Source of the DNA: Coprococcus ammoniilyticus
Lineage (GTDB): Bacteria; Bacillota; Clostridia; Lachnospirales; Lachnospiraceae
DNA: 64,000 nt
Assembly: GCF_025567345.1 (NCBI RefSeq)
Contig: NZ_JAOQJS010000006.1
Span: forward strand, 62,001 to 126,000
Reading direction: 5' to 3'
Part shown: positions 1 to 7,003 of the stretch, one piece after another
Layout: each line of letters starts with the position of its first letter
Numbering within the stretch: the stretch's first letter is position 1
Program-made: the position numbers and the translations under genes
The notes under the pieces: model-generated
Databases searched by the model: none
What the model was told of the DNA's origin: nothing
The model's input: the letters and a program-made list of their open reading frames with translations, nothing else

Positions 1-1
1 T

Positions 2-1477
2 GTCAGATATCGTCAGAGATATGTAGACCTTATCATGAATCAGGAGAGCAAGGCAGTATTTATCAAGCGTTCACAGATCTTAAAGGAGATTCGTAACTTC
101 CTTGCAGGTCGTGATTTCATGGAGGTTGAGACTCCTATGCTTGTTGCAAATGCAGGTGGTGCGGCAGCAAGACCATTTGAGACACATTACAATGCATTAA
201 ATGAGGATGTAAAGCTTCGTATCTCTCTGGAATTATATCTGAAGCGACTGATCGTAGGCGGACTGGAAAGAGTTTACGAGATTGGACGAGTATTCCGTAA
301 CGAGGGTGTTGATACAAGACACAATCCTGAATTTACGCTGATGGAATTATATCAGGCATACACAGACTATGAAGGTATGATGGAACTGACAGAGTCCATG
401 TTCCGTTATCTTGCTGAGAAGGTTTGTGGAAGCACAAAGATTTCCTATAATGGAATCGAGATTGATTTCGGTAAGCCGTTTGAGCGTCTGACCATGAATG
501 ATGCGATCAAGAAATATACCGGAATCGACTTCGATCAGGTAGAAGATGATGCAGCAGCTAAGAAACTGGCTGATGAACACAATATTGCATATGAAGAACG
601 TCATAAGAAAGGTGATATTATTAACCTGTTCTTTGAGGAGTTCTGTGAAGAAAAGTTGATCCAGCCTACATTTATCATGGATCATCCGATCGAGATCTCA
701 CCACTGACCAAGAAGAAACCTTCTGATCCAAGCAAGGTTGAGCGTTTCGAGCTGTTCATTAACACATGGGAGATGTGTAATGCATACTCCGAGCTGAACG
801 ATCCGATTGATCAGCGTGAACGTTTTGCAGCACAGGATGCAAATGCAGCAGCCGGTGATGATGAAGCAGAGCATACAGACGAGGATTTCTTAAATGCACT
901 GGAGATCGGTATGCCTCCTACAGGTGGTATCGGTTATGGTATCGACCGTCTGGTTATGCTGTTGACTGATTCACAGGCAATCCGTGATGTGCTCCTCTTC
1001 CCGACAATGAAGTCCTTAGATGGTGTAAATAAGAAAAATGATGTAAATAATACAGCTTCTGAAGCACCTGAAAAAAATGTAAAAACTGAATCTGAAAAGA
1101 TTGATTTTTCTAAGGTAAAGGTAGAGCCTTTATTTGAGGAATTTGTTGATTTTGATACATTCAGCAAGTCAGATTTCCGTGCAGTAAAGGTTAAAGAGTG
1201 TGTTGCAGTACCGAAGTCAAAGAAACTGTTACAGTTTACTCTTGATGACGGAACAGGCACAGACAGAACCATTTTAAGCGGTATTCATAGCTTTTATGAG
1301 CCGGAAGAACTGGTTGGAAAGACTCTTATTGCTATCACAAATCTTCCACCGAGAGCTATGATGGGCATTGACTCTTGCGGTATGCTTCTCAGTGCTATTC
1401 ATGAAGAAGAAGGCGAAGAAAAGCTTCATCTTCTGATGGTTGATGACCACATTCCGGCAGGTGCAAAGCTCTATTAA
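2..1477 (+). CDS. lysS: Lysyl-tRNA synthetase with C-terminal tRNA-binding domain (5' partial)
   Basis: The frame is open to the left edge and reads RYRQRYVDLIMNQES before the first Met, the classic class II LysRS motif 1 approach, so the gene starts outside the window. The catalytic core follows (ELYLKRLIVGG, motif 2 FRNEGVDTRHNPEFT, motif 3 GGIGYGIDRLVMLL) and ends near LLFPTMKSL about 330 residues after that Met. A Lys/Asn/Glu-rich linker leads into about 110 residues resembling the EMAP/Trbp111-type domain of MetG and CsaA (SKKLLQFTLDDG, LSGIHSFYEPEELVGK, NLPPRAMMGIDSCGMLLSA). It charges tRNA-Lys in the cytoplasm; the added domain presumably improves tRNA binding. The appended part looks AT-richer in codon use than the core (by eye). 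Mobile DNA begins straight after the stop. Confidence 0.93.
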   Translation, partial: VRYRQRYVDLIMNQESKAVFIKRSQILKEIRNFLAGRDFMEVETPMLVANAGGAAARPFETHYNALNEDVKLRISLELYLKRLIVGGLERVYEIGRVFRNEGVDTRHNPEFTLMELYQAYTDYEGMMELTESMFRYLAEKVCGSTKISYNGIEIDFGKPFERLTMNDAIKKYTGIDFDQVEDDAAAKKLADEHNIAYEERHKKGDIINLFFEEFCEEKLIQPTFIMDHPIEISPLTKKKPSDPSKVERFELFINTWEMCNAYSELNDPIDQRERFAAQDANAAAGDDEAEHTDEDFLNALEIGMPPTGGIGYGIDRLVMLLTDSQAIRDVLLFPTMKSLDGVNKKNDVNNTASEAPEKNVKTESEKIDFSKVKVEPLFEEFVDFDTFSKSDFRAVKVKECVAVPKSKKLLQFTLDDGTGTDRTILSGIHSFYEPEELVGKTLIAITNLPPRAMMGIDSCGMLLSAIHEEEGEEKLHLLMVDDHIPAGAKLY

Positions 1478-1626
1478 GATGATGTAAAGATGTACCGTTT
1501 TACCAAATAGACGGGACGTACTTCATTTGATAAAAAACTAAAAAAACAGCGATTTACATCAAACTTACATCAATTGATGCAGAAATCGGTGCAAGCAAGA
1601 AAAAATCGCATAATTAGTGCAATGAG

Positions 1627-1657
1627 TGGGCAATTCCAATCGGAGTTGCCCATTTTT
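1627..1657 (+). terminator. Intrinsic terminator downstream of lysS
   Basis: TGGGCAA (1627-1633) pairs with TTGCCCA (1646-1652) across a 12-base loop and is followed by a run of T. It lies 150 bases after the lysS stop. The preceding interval (1478-1626) holds only AT-rich sequence with repeated TTACATC/GATGTAA words. Confidence 0.7.
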
Positions 1658-1719
1658 AAAACAAACAGAAATACAAATCGAAGTTTGTGATGGTAGATAA
1701 TATGGAATGATTTAATGTT

Positions 1720-2295
1720 TTGGGGCTGATTTTTATTGCAGTCATTATGATACCCAATGTTGTATTTGCGATTAAGTGCAAAGATGGATTTGATAATAAG
1801 TGGAACAATAAATATGTTGAGGTCACAGAACAAGTAGGGAGATTGGGTTGTTTCGGATTCATGATAATCAATATTCCGGGAACTTGTTTCGGGGGGTGGT
1901 CTGACGAAGCATTTGCACTATATCTGATTGTAGATACCATATTGGTAATCAGATTTCCTGTCCGGATGATTTTATGGATCTGTATGAAAAGCCTTATCAG
2001 AGATGCAGTATCGTTTTTTTCGTTTCTTGTGAAAAAATTTGTAGTTATTTGTAAGAATTTGTCGAAAAGTGTGCTATATTTTAATCTGCTGACAAGCGGA
2101 AAGTTATATGAACACCTTGCCGAAATTGATACTTCGGCTCGTGATATGGCGGAATATCTGATAAAGGAAATGGCAAAGAAGCAAGGTGTAACAGAAGAAC
2201 TGAAAGCAACGGATATGATGAGATGGATAGGATTGATGAATAACATTCGAGCCTGTGCCGATGAGATTGTAATGAATGATATTGTGTATTCCTAA
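1720..2295 (+). pseudogene. Chimeric ORF: membrane-protein start joined to TnpV C-terminus
   Basis: This 191-codon frame is a junction of two unrelated pieces. Residues about 10-75 are a membrane-protein piece (IKCKDGFDNKWNNKYVEV, GCFGFMIINIPGT) whose natural C-terminus is found instead at 4979. From about residue 122 (near 2083) the sequence becomes the C-terminal half of TnpV, the small protein carried by Tn4451/Tn4453-type mobilisable transposons (LLTSGKLYEHLAEID, LKATDMMRWIGLMNNIRACADEIV). No convincing ribosome site precedes 1720. I infer a recombination scar rather than a working gene; expression as a hybrid cannot be excluded. Confidence 0.6.
1766..1919 (+). repeat. 154-bp direct repeat, copy 1 (partner 4702-4855)
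   Basis: Aligned by eye, 1766-1919 matches 4702-4855 with three mismatches (at 1887, 1894 and 1914); the first 121 bases are identical. The repeat encodes the shared membrane-protein segment of the two chimeric reading frames. Sequence on either side of both copies differs completely. Confidence 0.9.
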
Positions 2296-2305
2296 CGGAT
2301 ACCAA

Positions 2306-2351
2306 CCGAAGAAGAACTGCTGTCAAACCGATGGCAGTTTTTCTTTTTCGG
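2306..2351 (+). terminator. Hairpin after the TnpV remnant
   Basis: CCGAA (2306-2310) pairs with TTCGG (2347-2351) and, inside it, AACTGC (2315-2320) pairs with GCAGTT (2334-2339), with a T-rich descending arm. It sits 11 bases beyond the TnpV stop and probably came with the transposon gene. Confidence 0.55.
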
Positions 2352-2442
2352 CAAGTATTCAAGAAGTCATTAAGTTGCGAGTATAATCGAAGTGGTAGAA
2401 AAGTTATCTATTATATCGGTTGTAACTTTTTTATGAACTCTA

Positions 2443-2498
2443 TTGACAAGAAAACTTGGTATGTGTATAATTAAAACATGCAAAGAAAACTTGGCATG
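2443..2498 (+). promoter_or_regulatory. Sigma-A promoter with duplicated operator before the Xre operon
   Basis: TTGACA (2443-2448), a 17-base spacer and TATAAT (2466-2471) form a perfect vegetative promoter. AAGAAAACTTGG[T/C]ATG occurs at 2448-2463, inside the spacer, and again at 2483-2498 just before the ribosome site. The two copies start 35 bp apart in the same orientation. The small Xre protein encoded at 2836 is the obvious candidate to bind them and repress its own operon. Confidence 0.75.
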
Positions 2499-2509
2499 GA
2501 GGTGTTTTT

Positions 2510-2839
2510 ATGAAAAAGGACGAAATCTTAAATGCAAGCAGAAAAGAACATCGCAATAAGGACTTGGCTGAAATGGAAGTGGTATATCAAGCCGGAAGTC
2601 ACGCAAGCAGAGTTGGTGCTTTAGTGTGTTGTTTGCTTTCGCTGTTATCTTCTGTGCTTGCTCATACTATGATTTACAGTCCGTGGGTTATATACTTCAG
2701 CATTATTGCAACACAATGGTTAGTTCGTTTTATCAAAATGAAGCGAAAGAGTGATTTGGTCTTGACCGTTCTGTTTTTTGTGCTTTCCATTTTTGCATTT
2801 GTTGGATTTGTTAGCCACCTTTTAGAGGTGAGAATATGA
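2510..2839 (+). CDS. DUF6442-like small membrane protein
   Basis: A 109-residue protein with a charged N-terminus (KKDEILNASRKEHRNKDLAEMEV) and three hydrophobic segments at about residues 35-55, 57-72 and 85-105, so a small polytopic membrane protein. The start has a good GGAGGTG site at proper spacing. Its stop overlaps the start of the Xre gene (ATGA, 2836-2839), implying translational coupling. Membrane protein plus Xre regulator pairs of this kind are common cargo in Firmicute mobile elements; the DUF6442 assignment is from memory of the N-terminal pattern. Function unknown. Confidence 0.7.
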   Translation: MKKDEILNASRKEHRNKDLAEMEVVYQAGSHASRVGALVCCLLSLLSSVLAHTMIYSPWVIYFSIIATQWLVRFIKMKRKSDLVLTVLFFVLSIFAFVGFVSHLLEVRI

Positions 2840-3042
2840 AAGAACAATTACAACTGAAAAATCACTTAAAGGAAGTTCGCACAGAAGCAAATCTTTCTCA
2901 AGCTCAGCTTGCAGAAATGGTAGGGGTATCAAGAAATACCATTAGTTCTATTGAAACAGGACAGTTTAATCCAACTGCAAAATTGGCTCTAATTCTTTGT
3001 ATTGCATTGGACAAAAAATTTGAGGAACTATTCTATTTTTAG
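2836..3042 (+). CDS. Small Xre-family regulator
   Basis: A 68-residue protein that is almost entirely one helix-turn-helix (LKEVRTEANLSQAQLAEMVGVSRNTISSIETGQFNPTAKLALILC), of the YgzD/YozG-like minimal Cro type with no sensor domain. It is coupled to the membrane-protein gene upstream through a 4-bp overlap and followed after 9 bases by another membrane-protein gene. It probably binds the duplicated operator at 2448-2498 and controls this small operon. Confidence 0.85.
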   Translation: MKEQLQLKNHLKEVRTEANLSQAQLAEMVGVSRNTISSIETGQFNPTAKLALILCIALDKKFEELFYF

Positions 3043-3051
3043 GAGGTCACT

Positions 3052-3354
3052 ATGGAAAATATTATACTGTTGATTTTGGGAGTGTTCATATCTGTTGTGG
3101 GAATTGTAAATATCAAAGGCAATATCAGCACAATTCACTCTTATAACAGGCGAAAAGTAAAGGAAGAAGATATACCAAAGTATGGAAAAACAGTCGGCAC
3201 AGGAACGCTGATTATAGGAATATCTCTTATATTAGGTTTTATTGTTTCGTTTTGGAGTGAAATAATTATAGATTATATCATTCTTCCAGCAGTTATTGTC
3301 GGATTAGGCTTTATATTGTATGGACAGTTCAAATACAATAAAGGAATTTTTTGA
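3052..3354 (+). CDS. Small membrane protein, DUF3784-like
   Basis: A 100-residue protein with an N-terminal membrane helix (about 3-22), a short charged loop carrying SYNRRKVKEEDIPKYGK, and two more membrane helices (about 47-66 and 72-92). The loop and layout resemble DUF3784 proteins, which accompany Xre regulators in Firmicutes. The start has AGGAGG seven bases upstream. It is the third gene of the operon begun at 2510. Function unknown. Confidence 0.7.
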   Translation: MENIILLILGVFISVVGIVNIKGNISTIHSYNRRKVKEEDIPKYGKTVGTGTLIIGISLILGFIVSFWSEIIIDYIILPAVIVGLGFILYGQFKYNKGIF

Positions 3355-3373
3355 GAATCAGGGAGGTATAAAG

Positions 3374-4171
3374 ATGGAATTGAACACAATATCAGGTCTG
3401 GCGATAGCGGGAGTTATCTGCTCCGTTGTCCTCTCGATGGGGGTACCGATTGCTTTGTTCATTGCAGGAAGGGTGAAGCTTAAGGCAAGGATTTCCTCGT
3501 TCTTTATCGGAGCAGGAACCTATCTGCTGTTTGCCATGCTGTTGGAGCAGCTGTTGCATGTTCTTGTCATTCGGTTCTGCGGACTGAACGCACAGAGCAG
3601 GCCATGGCTTTACTATGTGTACGCGGCTTTGGCTGCAGCTGTTTTTGAAGAGACCGGAAGACTGATTGCCATGAAGTTCTGGATGAAGAAATGGCTGGAT
3701 TTTCCAAATGCACTGATGTATGGAATCGGGCATGGCGGTGTGGAGGCTATTCTGCTCGGAGGACTCTCCGGAATCAGCAATCTTGTGTCCATGCTGATGA
3801 TCAACAGCGGAGCCATGCAGAATACGCTGGCGGCACTTCCTGCTGAGTCTGCAAATCAGACCGTGTCACAGCTGTCGGCCCTATGGACAACACCGGCACC
3901 ACTCTTTTTTGTAAGCGGAATCGAAAGAATCAGTGCTATCATTCTGCATATCGGGTTGTCACTGCTGATCTACCGGGCGGTAAAGGCAGGCAAATACAGG
4001 ACAGCGGCTTTTACAGCGGTTCTTGCATATGGGATTCATTTTATCGTGGACTTCTTTGCCGTGGCAGGTCCGGCGCTTCTTCCCATCTATGTGATTGAAA
4101 TTGGTGTCTTTGTGATGGCAGCCGGAACTCTTGTTATGGCGCTGAAGATGGGAAGGATGGAAGAACTGTGA
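3374..4171 (+). CDS. YhfC-family intramembrane metalloprotease-like protein
   Basis: A 265-residue protein with about seven membrane segments. The start at 3374 is chosen because GGGAGG lies eight bases upstream; the open frame to its left overlaps the previous gene. Motifs typical of YhfC/glutamic-type intramembrane peptidases are present: EETGRL (the first Glu pair), GHGGVEA, GIERISAIILHIGLS and a late HFIVDF. It probably acts inside the cytoplasmic membrane; the substrate is unknown. Its base composition is visibly richer in G and C than the genes on either side, which suggests a separate origin. The stop codon overlaps a copy of the AATTCCAGTTT motif. Confidence 0.85.
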   Translation: MELNTISGLAIAGVICSVVLSMGVPIALFIAGRVKLKARISSFFIGAGTYLLFAMLLEQLLHVLVIRFCGLNAQSRPWLYYVYAALAAAVFEETGRLIAMKFWMKKWLDFPNALMYGIGHGGVEAILLGGLSGISNLVSMLMINSGAMQNTLAALPAESANQTVSQLSALWTTPAPLFFVSGIERISAIILHIGLSLLIYRAVKAGKYRTAAFTAVLAYGIHFIVDFFAVAGPALLPIYVIEIGVFVMAAGTLVMALKMGRMEEL

Positions 4172-4181
4172 ATTCCAGTTT
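4170..4181 (+). repeat. Module-border motif, variant copy (GAATTCCAGTTT)
   Basis: One mismatch to AAATTCCAGTTT. It overlaps the stop codon of the YhfC gene (TGA, 4169-4171). Confidence 0.6.
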
Positions 4182-4217
4182 TCTGCTATCATAAAACAGA
4201 ATATATCTTACAGAACG

Positions 4218-4242
4218 CACCGTAGAAATACGGTGTTTTTTG
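4218..4242 (+). terminator. Intrinsic terminator after the YhfC gene
   Basis: CACCGTA (4218-4224), a GAAA tetraloop and TACGGTG (4229-4235) form a perfect seven-pair hairpin followed directly by six T residues. Confidence 0.85.
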
Positions 4243-4440
4243 TTATCCCAAACCCACAATTTCATACACAACCACAGGTTAGTACAAATACCTTGCGATT
4301 TTTTGAAAGGCTTAGAAAGGAAATTTCCCCTGATTTTCGCCCTGAGAAATGACACAAACAAGGCTTAATGTATCTTTCCTGTGGTTTTTATTTTCGGCAG
4401 GAAAGGAGGATTGCTTGCTCTGCCGAGAAAGGAGAACGAA

Positions 4441-4979
4441 ATGGCGAAAAGCAACAAGGCGGATATGAGTTGTGCAAGGGTAAAAAGTACACCGTTTCTG
4501 ATGTGAGCAAGGCGGAAAGGCACAACGAACGCAAGAATGAAACCTATGAAAATATAAATATGATTGAGGAACGCATACCCTATAATGTGCATTTCAAAAA
4601 GCCTTTTGCTCCGACCTATATGGAGCAATTAAAGCAGATGGAAGCTGACGGTATGGTGTCGCTTCGTGGGTTGAGAAAAGACGCAACGCTCTTTAACGAG
4701 ATTGCGATTAAGTGCAAAGATGGATTTGATAATAAGTGGAACAATAAATATGTTGAGGTCACAGAACAAGTAGGGAGATTGGGTTGTTTCGGATTCATGA
4801 TAATCAATATTCCGGGAACTTGGTTCGGGAGGTGGTCTGACGAAGCATTAGCACTTTCTATTATTCCTTCAATGTTGTTCTTATTTAGTGGGATTATGAG
4901 TAGGTCAGTGCTATTGATTATTGCATCAGTATTATTTGCACCAAGTCATATTGTGATTTCATATAAAAATGTAAAATAA
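4441..4979 (+). pseudogene. Frameshifted MobV/TnpZ head joined to membrane-protein tail
   Basis: From ATG 4441 the frame reads MAKSNKADMSCARVKST, the start of a Pre/MobV plasmid-mobilisation protein (TnpZ in Tn4451). Near 4490 one base seems to be missing, and the homology continues in another frame (VSDVSKAERHNERKNE, VSLRGLRKDATLFNE) to about 4700. There it switches into the 154-bp repeat and ends as the C-terminus of the membrane protein begun at 1720 (LSIIPSMLFLFSGIM). The relaxase is therefore broken twice. Together with the TnpV remnant it suggests that an old Tn4451-like element once carried the cargo between 2.3 and 4.3 kb. Confidence 0.7.
4702..4855 (+). repeat. 154-bp direct repeat, copy 2 (partner 1766-1919)
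   Basis: Second copy of the segment described at 1766-1919; the offset is 2936 bp. The left neighbour here is the MobV head, the right neighbour the natural tail of the membrane protein. Confidence 0.9.
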
Positions 4980-4986
4980 TATTTAC

Positions 4987-4998
4987 AAATTTCAGTTT
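4987..4998 (+). repeat. Module-border motif, variant copy (AAATTTCAGTTT)
   Basis: One mismatch to AAATTCCAGTTT, eight bases after the stop of the chimeric frame and just ahead of the lipoprotein gene. Confidence 0.55.
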
Positions 4999-5035
4999 AT
5001 AGAGTTAAAAAATATAAGTTAAGGAGGCATGTATT

Positions 5036-5704
5036 ATGAAAAAAGTAATCTATCTGCTTGTATTATGTATGGTGCTGGGAATGACTGGATGTGGAACGAA
5101 TCAAGAAAATAAAGAACCTGTGTCTGGAAATGTGTCCGTAGAAACAGAAAATAAAGAAAATGATGATGTAGTACAAAATGAGCAAATAGCAGATACTGGC
5201 TCATATCCTCCATGTGTTATGGTTGATGGTGTTATATATAAAGACACAGGATATGTAGCGTCAATGCCTGGTTGTGGAACAATGGATGGAGAAATTGTGT
5301 CAACAGTGGCAGGGACAGAGTTACCATCTGAAAATAATCAATCAAATTTCGGAAGCGGATATCATTATCAAAGGAGTTCTGAAGGTCAGCTCATAGTAGT
5401 CATTGATGACGAACGAATCATATTTAGAGATATTGAAAAAGACGATACGTCTATTCCAATAGAGGTTATCAATTTTAATGCAAAAGTAAAAGAAATTACC
5501 GATGATGGAGAACTTCTTGTAACGCATGTGAGTACAGCTGAAGGCTTTTGTCAGATGAATGATGGAGAGTATTATGTATCGGCAGAAAATTTAGCGGAAG
5601 ATGTTCAGGTGGGAGATATCGTTACAATATGGTTTAATGGAATGATTCAAGAAACATACCCTGCTCAATTGGGGGTAGTTTATAGAATCATTAAAACACA
5701 ATAA
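5036..5704 (+). CDS. Secreted lipoprotein with DUF3221-like C-terminus
   Basis: A 222-residue protein beginning with a lipoprotein signal peptide (lipobox LGMTGC, Cys19 as the lipidated residue) and an Asn/Glu-rich linker to about residue 50. A middle block (YPPCVMVDGVIYKDTG, GTELPSENNQSNFGSGY) resembles the extracellular part seen on some BlaR1/M56-type or bacitracin-cassette proteins. The last ~75 residues (VKEITDDGELLVTH, EDVQVGDIVTIWFNG, YPAQLGVVYRI) look like the DUF3221 fold. It should be anchored outside the cytoplasmic membrane. AAGGAGG precedes the start. It lies between two border motifs (4987 and 5711). Confidence 0.75.
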   Translation: MKKVIYLLVLCMVLGMTGCGTNQENKEPVSGNVSVETENKENDDVVQNEQIADTGSYPPCVMVDGVIYKDTGYVASMPGCGTMDGEIVSTVAGTELPSENNQSNFGSGYHYQRSSEGQLIVVIDDERIIFRDIEKDDTSIPIEVINFNAKVKEITDDGELLVTHVSTAEGFCQMNDGEYYVSAENLAEDVQVGDIVTIWFNGMIQETYPAQLGVVYRIIKTQ

Positions 5705-5710
5705 TTAGTC

Positions 5711-5722
5711 AAATTCCAGTTT
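5711..5722 (+). repeat. Module-border motif, exact copy
   Basis: AAATTCCAGTTT, six bases after the lipoprotein stop codon and immediately ahead of the ribosome site of the next gene. Confidence 0.75.
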
Positions 5723-5740
5723 AACGAGGAGGTGATTTAC

Positions 5741-5926
5741 ATGAAAAAAAGTATATCAAGGATTATCGGTGTGATAATGCTGATTGTAGCTATTGTATTT
5801 ATAATGTTTGCATTAAACCATCCAGAAAAGAGTTTCCCTTGGAACAATACAATTACGTGGTTACTGTATGGTGTATATTTTCTTGTGGCAGTAGTGCTGC
5901 TTATTGCTCCTAAAATAAAGAAGTGA
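5741..5926 (+). CDS. Two-helix small membrane protein
   Basis: A 61-residue protein made of two hydrophobic segments (about 5-24 and 37-56) separated by a short polar turn (NHPEKSFPWNN) and ending in PKIKK. The ATG at 5741 is preceded by GAGGAGGTG at ideal spacing, which makes it preferable to the in-frame GTG at 5732. It is closely framed by border motifs at 5711 and 5928. I do not recognise the family; a toxin-like or immunity role would be guesswork. Confidence 0.65.
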   Translation: MKKSISRIIGVIMLIVAIVFIMFALNHPEKSFPWNNTITWLLYGVYFLVAVVLLIAPKIKK

Positions 5927-5927
5927 G

Positions 5928-5939
5928 AAATTCCAGTTT
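5928..5939 (+). repeat. Module-border motif, exact copy
   Basis: AAATTCCAGTTT begins one base after the stop codon of the small membrane-protein gene. Confidence 0.75.
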
Positions 5940-5950
5940 GATGGAGTGAC

Positions 5951-5962
5951 AAATTCCAGTTT
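5951..5962 (+). repeat. Module-border motif, exact copy
   Basis: AAATTCCAGTTT again, 23 bp after the previous exact copy with only GATGGAGTGAC between them, so it looks like an empty module. Confidence 0.75.
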
Positions 5963-6236
5963 TGATTTGACTTAATTCATAACATTTATTAACTGTTATA
6001 TCTTATCCTCGTGAAGTCCGCAACCCCTTGAAAATGCTAAATTTGTAGCGAGTGAGTTTGCCCTTACGCTTTCCCTTGTGTTATATCCTTTTCCCTCATG
6101 TTACGAATGCTCACAAGGGCAAAATTAAGGGAAAGAAAATCCAGTAACAAATTATAACATGAAATTAAAATGGCAGGAAGAACGGATTGAAATGCTTTCA
6201 AAACTTTTAGAAAATTAAGGAAAGGACAGATAAGAT
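5963..6236. other. Non-coding interval with candidate left end of the mobilisable element
   Basis: No convincing gene. It holds CCTTGAAAAT (6026-6035), a hairpin CCCTTGTG/CACAAGGG (6073-6080 with 6112-6119), the words AAGGGCAAAA and AATGGCAGGAAG (6169-6180), and a 19-codon open frame (6159-6218, MKLKWQEERIEMLSKLLEN) with no ribosome site. The same words recur in similar order downstream of the integrase (12076-12161), so this may be the left end of the element. Confidence 0.4.
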
Positions 6237-6476
6237 ATGAGATTGATTTATGCAAGATATAATCCGCAATGTAATAGCATAGATGTAACCACGTTTGAAA
6301 ATGTAGTGCTTAGAATTGATTGCAATAAGGCAGAGGAAGGATTGAGAACTACTCCCGGCTCCCAGTGTTCGTTGAATGCTTTGGCTATTGATAATCCATT
6401 AGAATATGCAAGATTATACTTGGATGGAGAAATGCAAGTATGGGTTGATGCAGAGGATCGTTTAGATACGTGGTGA
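6237..6476 (+). CDS. DUF6061 family protein
   Basis: A 79-residue soluble protein (MRLIYARYNPQCNSIDVTTFENVVLRIDCN, then DNPLEYARLYLDGEMQVWVDAEDRLDTW). The pattern of a short beta-rich start followed by NPLEYARLYL matches the DUF6061 family as I remember it, which is frequent in Clostridia mobile elements beside Xre regulators and relaxases. The start follows a moderate AAGGAAAGGA site. Function unknown. Confidence 0.7.
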   Translation: MRLIYARYNPQCNSIDVTTFENVVLRIDCNKAEEGLRTTPGSQCSLNALAIDNPLEYARLYLDGEMQVWVDAEDRLDTW

Positions 6477-6515
6477 TTTTGCTAATATAATATCATGATA
6501 GAGGTCTAGTACTAA

Positions 6516-6527
6516 AAATTCCAGAAA
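6516..6527 (+). repeat. Module-border motif, degenerate copy
   Basis: AAATTCCAG followed by AAA rather than TTT, 40 bases after the DUF6061 stop. The nine-base core is exact. Confidence 0.4.
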
Positions 6528-6644
6528 AATATATAGAACGTACGGTTATTCCATAATAAGAGGCAGGAATCTTAAGTTTCTAGATGTTTGAATTTTGCCT
6601 TAAGGTAAATAGAGAGGACACATTGATTTTTCAGTGTATCCCCT

Positions 6645-6668
6645 CTATTTAAAATTATTTTTAAATAG
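6645..6668. promoter_or_regulatory. Operator palindrome 1 of the sdpRI-like operon
   Basis: CTATTTAAA-N6-TTTAAATAG, a perfect 9-6-9 inverted repeat lying just upstream of the -35 box. Identical half-sites and spacing recur at 6701-6724. Confidence 0.75.
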
Positions 6669-6671
6669 TTC

Positions 6672-6700
6672 TTGCACAAAAACAAATAGCATGCTAAAAT
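6672..6700 (+). promoter_or_regulatory. Promoter of the sdpRI-like operon
   Basis: TTGCAC (6672-6677), a 17-base spacer and TAAAAT (6695-6700). The promoter is bracketed by the two operator palindromes. Confidence 0.75.
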
Positions 6701-6724
6701 CTATTTAAAGAAAGTTTTAAATAG
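6701..6724. promoter_or_regulatory. Operator palindrome 2 of the sdpRI-like operon
   Basis: CTATTTAAA-N6-TTTAAATAG, starting one base after the -10 box and covering the expected transcription start. A dimeric ArsR protein bound here would block initiation. Confidence 0.8.
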
Positions 6725-6733
6725 GTAAAAGAT

Positions 6734-7003
6734 ATGGGAGAAACTAACATTTTTAAAGTATTGGCAGATAGCCAGCGAAGAGACATTCTTATTATGTTGA
6801 GAAATGAACGATTAAATGCCGGAGAGATTGCTGAAAAATTACAGATTACACCGGCTGCTCTTTCTTATCATTTAAAATTACTTAAAAACGCAGACTTGAT
6901 ATCTGAATATAAAGAGAAAAACTTTGTTTATTATGAAATCAACACTACGGTTTTCGATGAATTAATTATATGGGTTAACCAGTTTGGAGGAAAAAAAGTA
7001 TGA
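6734..7003 (+). CDS. ArsR-family autorepressor (SdpR-like)
   Basis: An 89-residue winged-helix protein of ArsR type (FKVLADSQRRDILIMLRN, LNAGEIAEKLQITPAALSYHLKLLKNADLISEYKEKNFVYYEI). There is no Cys-rich metal site, and the next gene is an SdpI homologue, so it corresponds to SdpR, the autorepressor of the Bacillus sdpRI immunity operon, which SdpI sequesters at the membrane when toxin is bound. Its stop overlaps the start of the sdpI-like gene by four bases (ATGA, 7000-7003). The leader is short (start 6734) and the two palindromes 6645-6724 are the likely target. Confidence 0.88.
   Translation: MGETNIFKVLADSQRRDILIMLRNERLNAGEIAEKLQITPAALSYHLKLLKNADLISEYKEKNFVYYEINTTVFDELIIWVNQFGGKKV

Noticed and set aside
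1478..1626. Attachment site at the lysS 3' end
   Set aside because: TTACATC/GATGTAA words are present but no matching copy is seen near the integrase, and no tRNA gene is involved.
1656..2246. 196-codon minus-strand frame
   Set aside because: Antisense to the chimeric TnpV region; the plus strand has recognisable family sequence.
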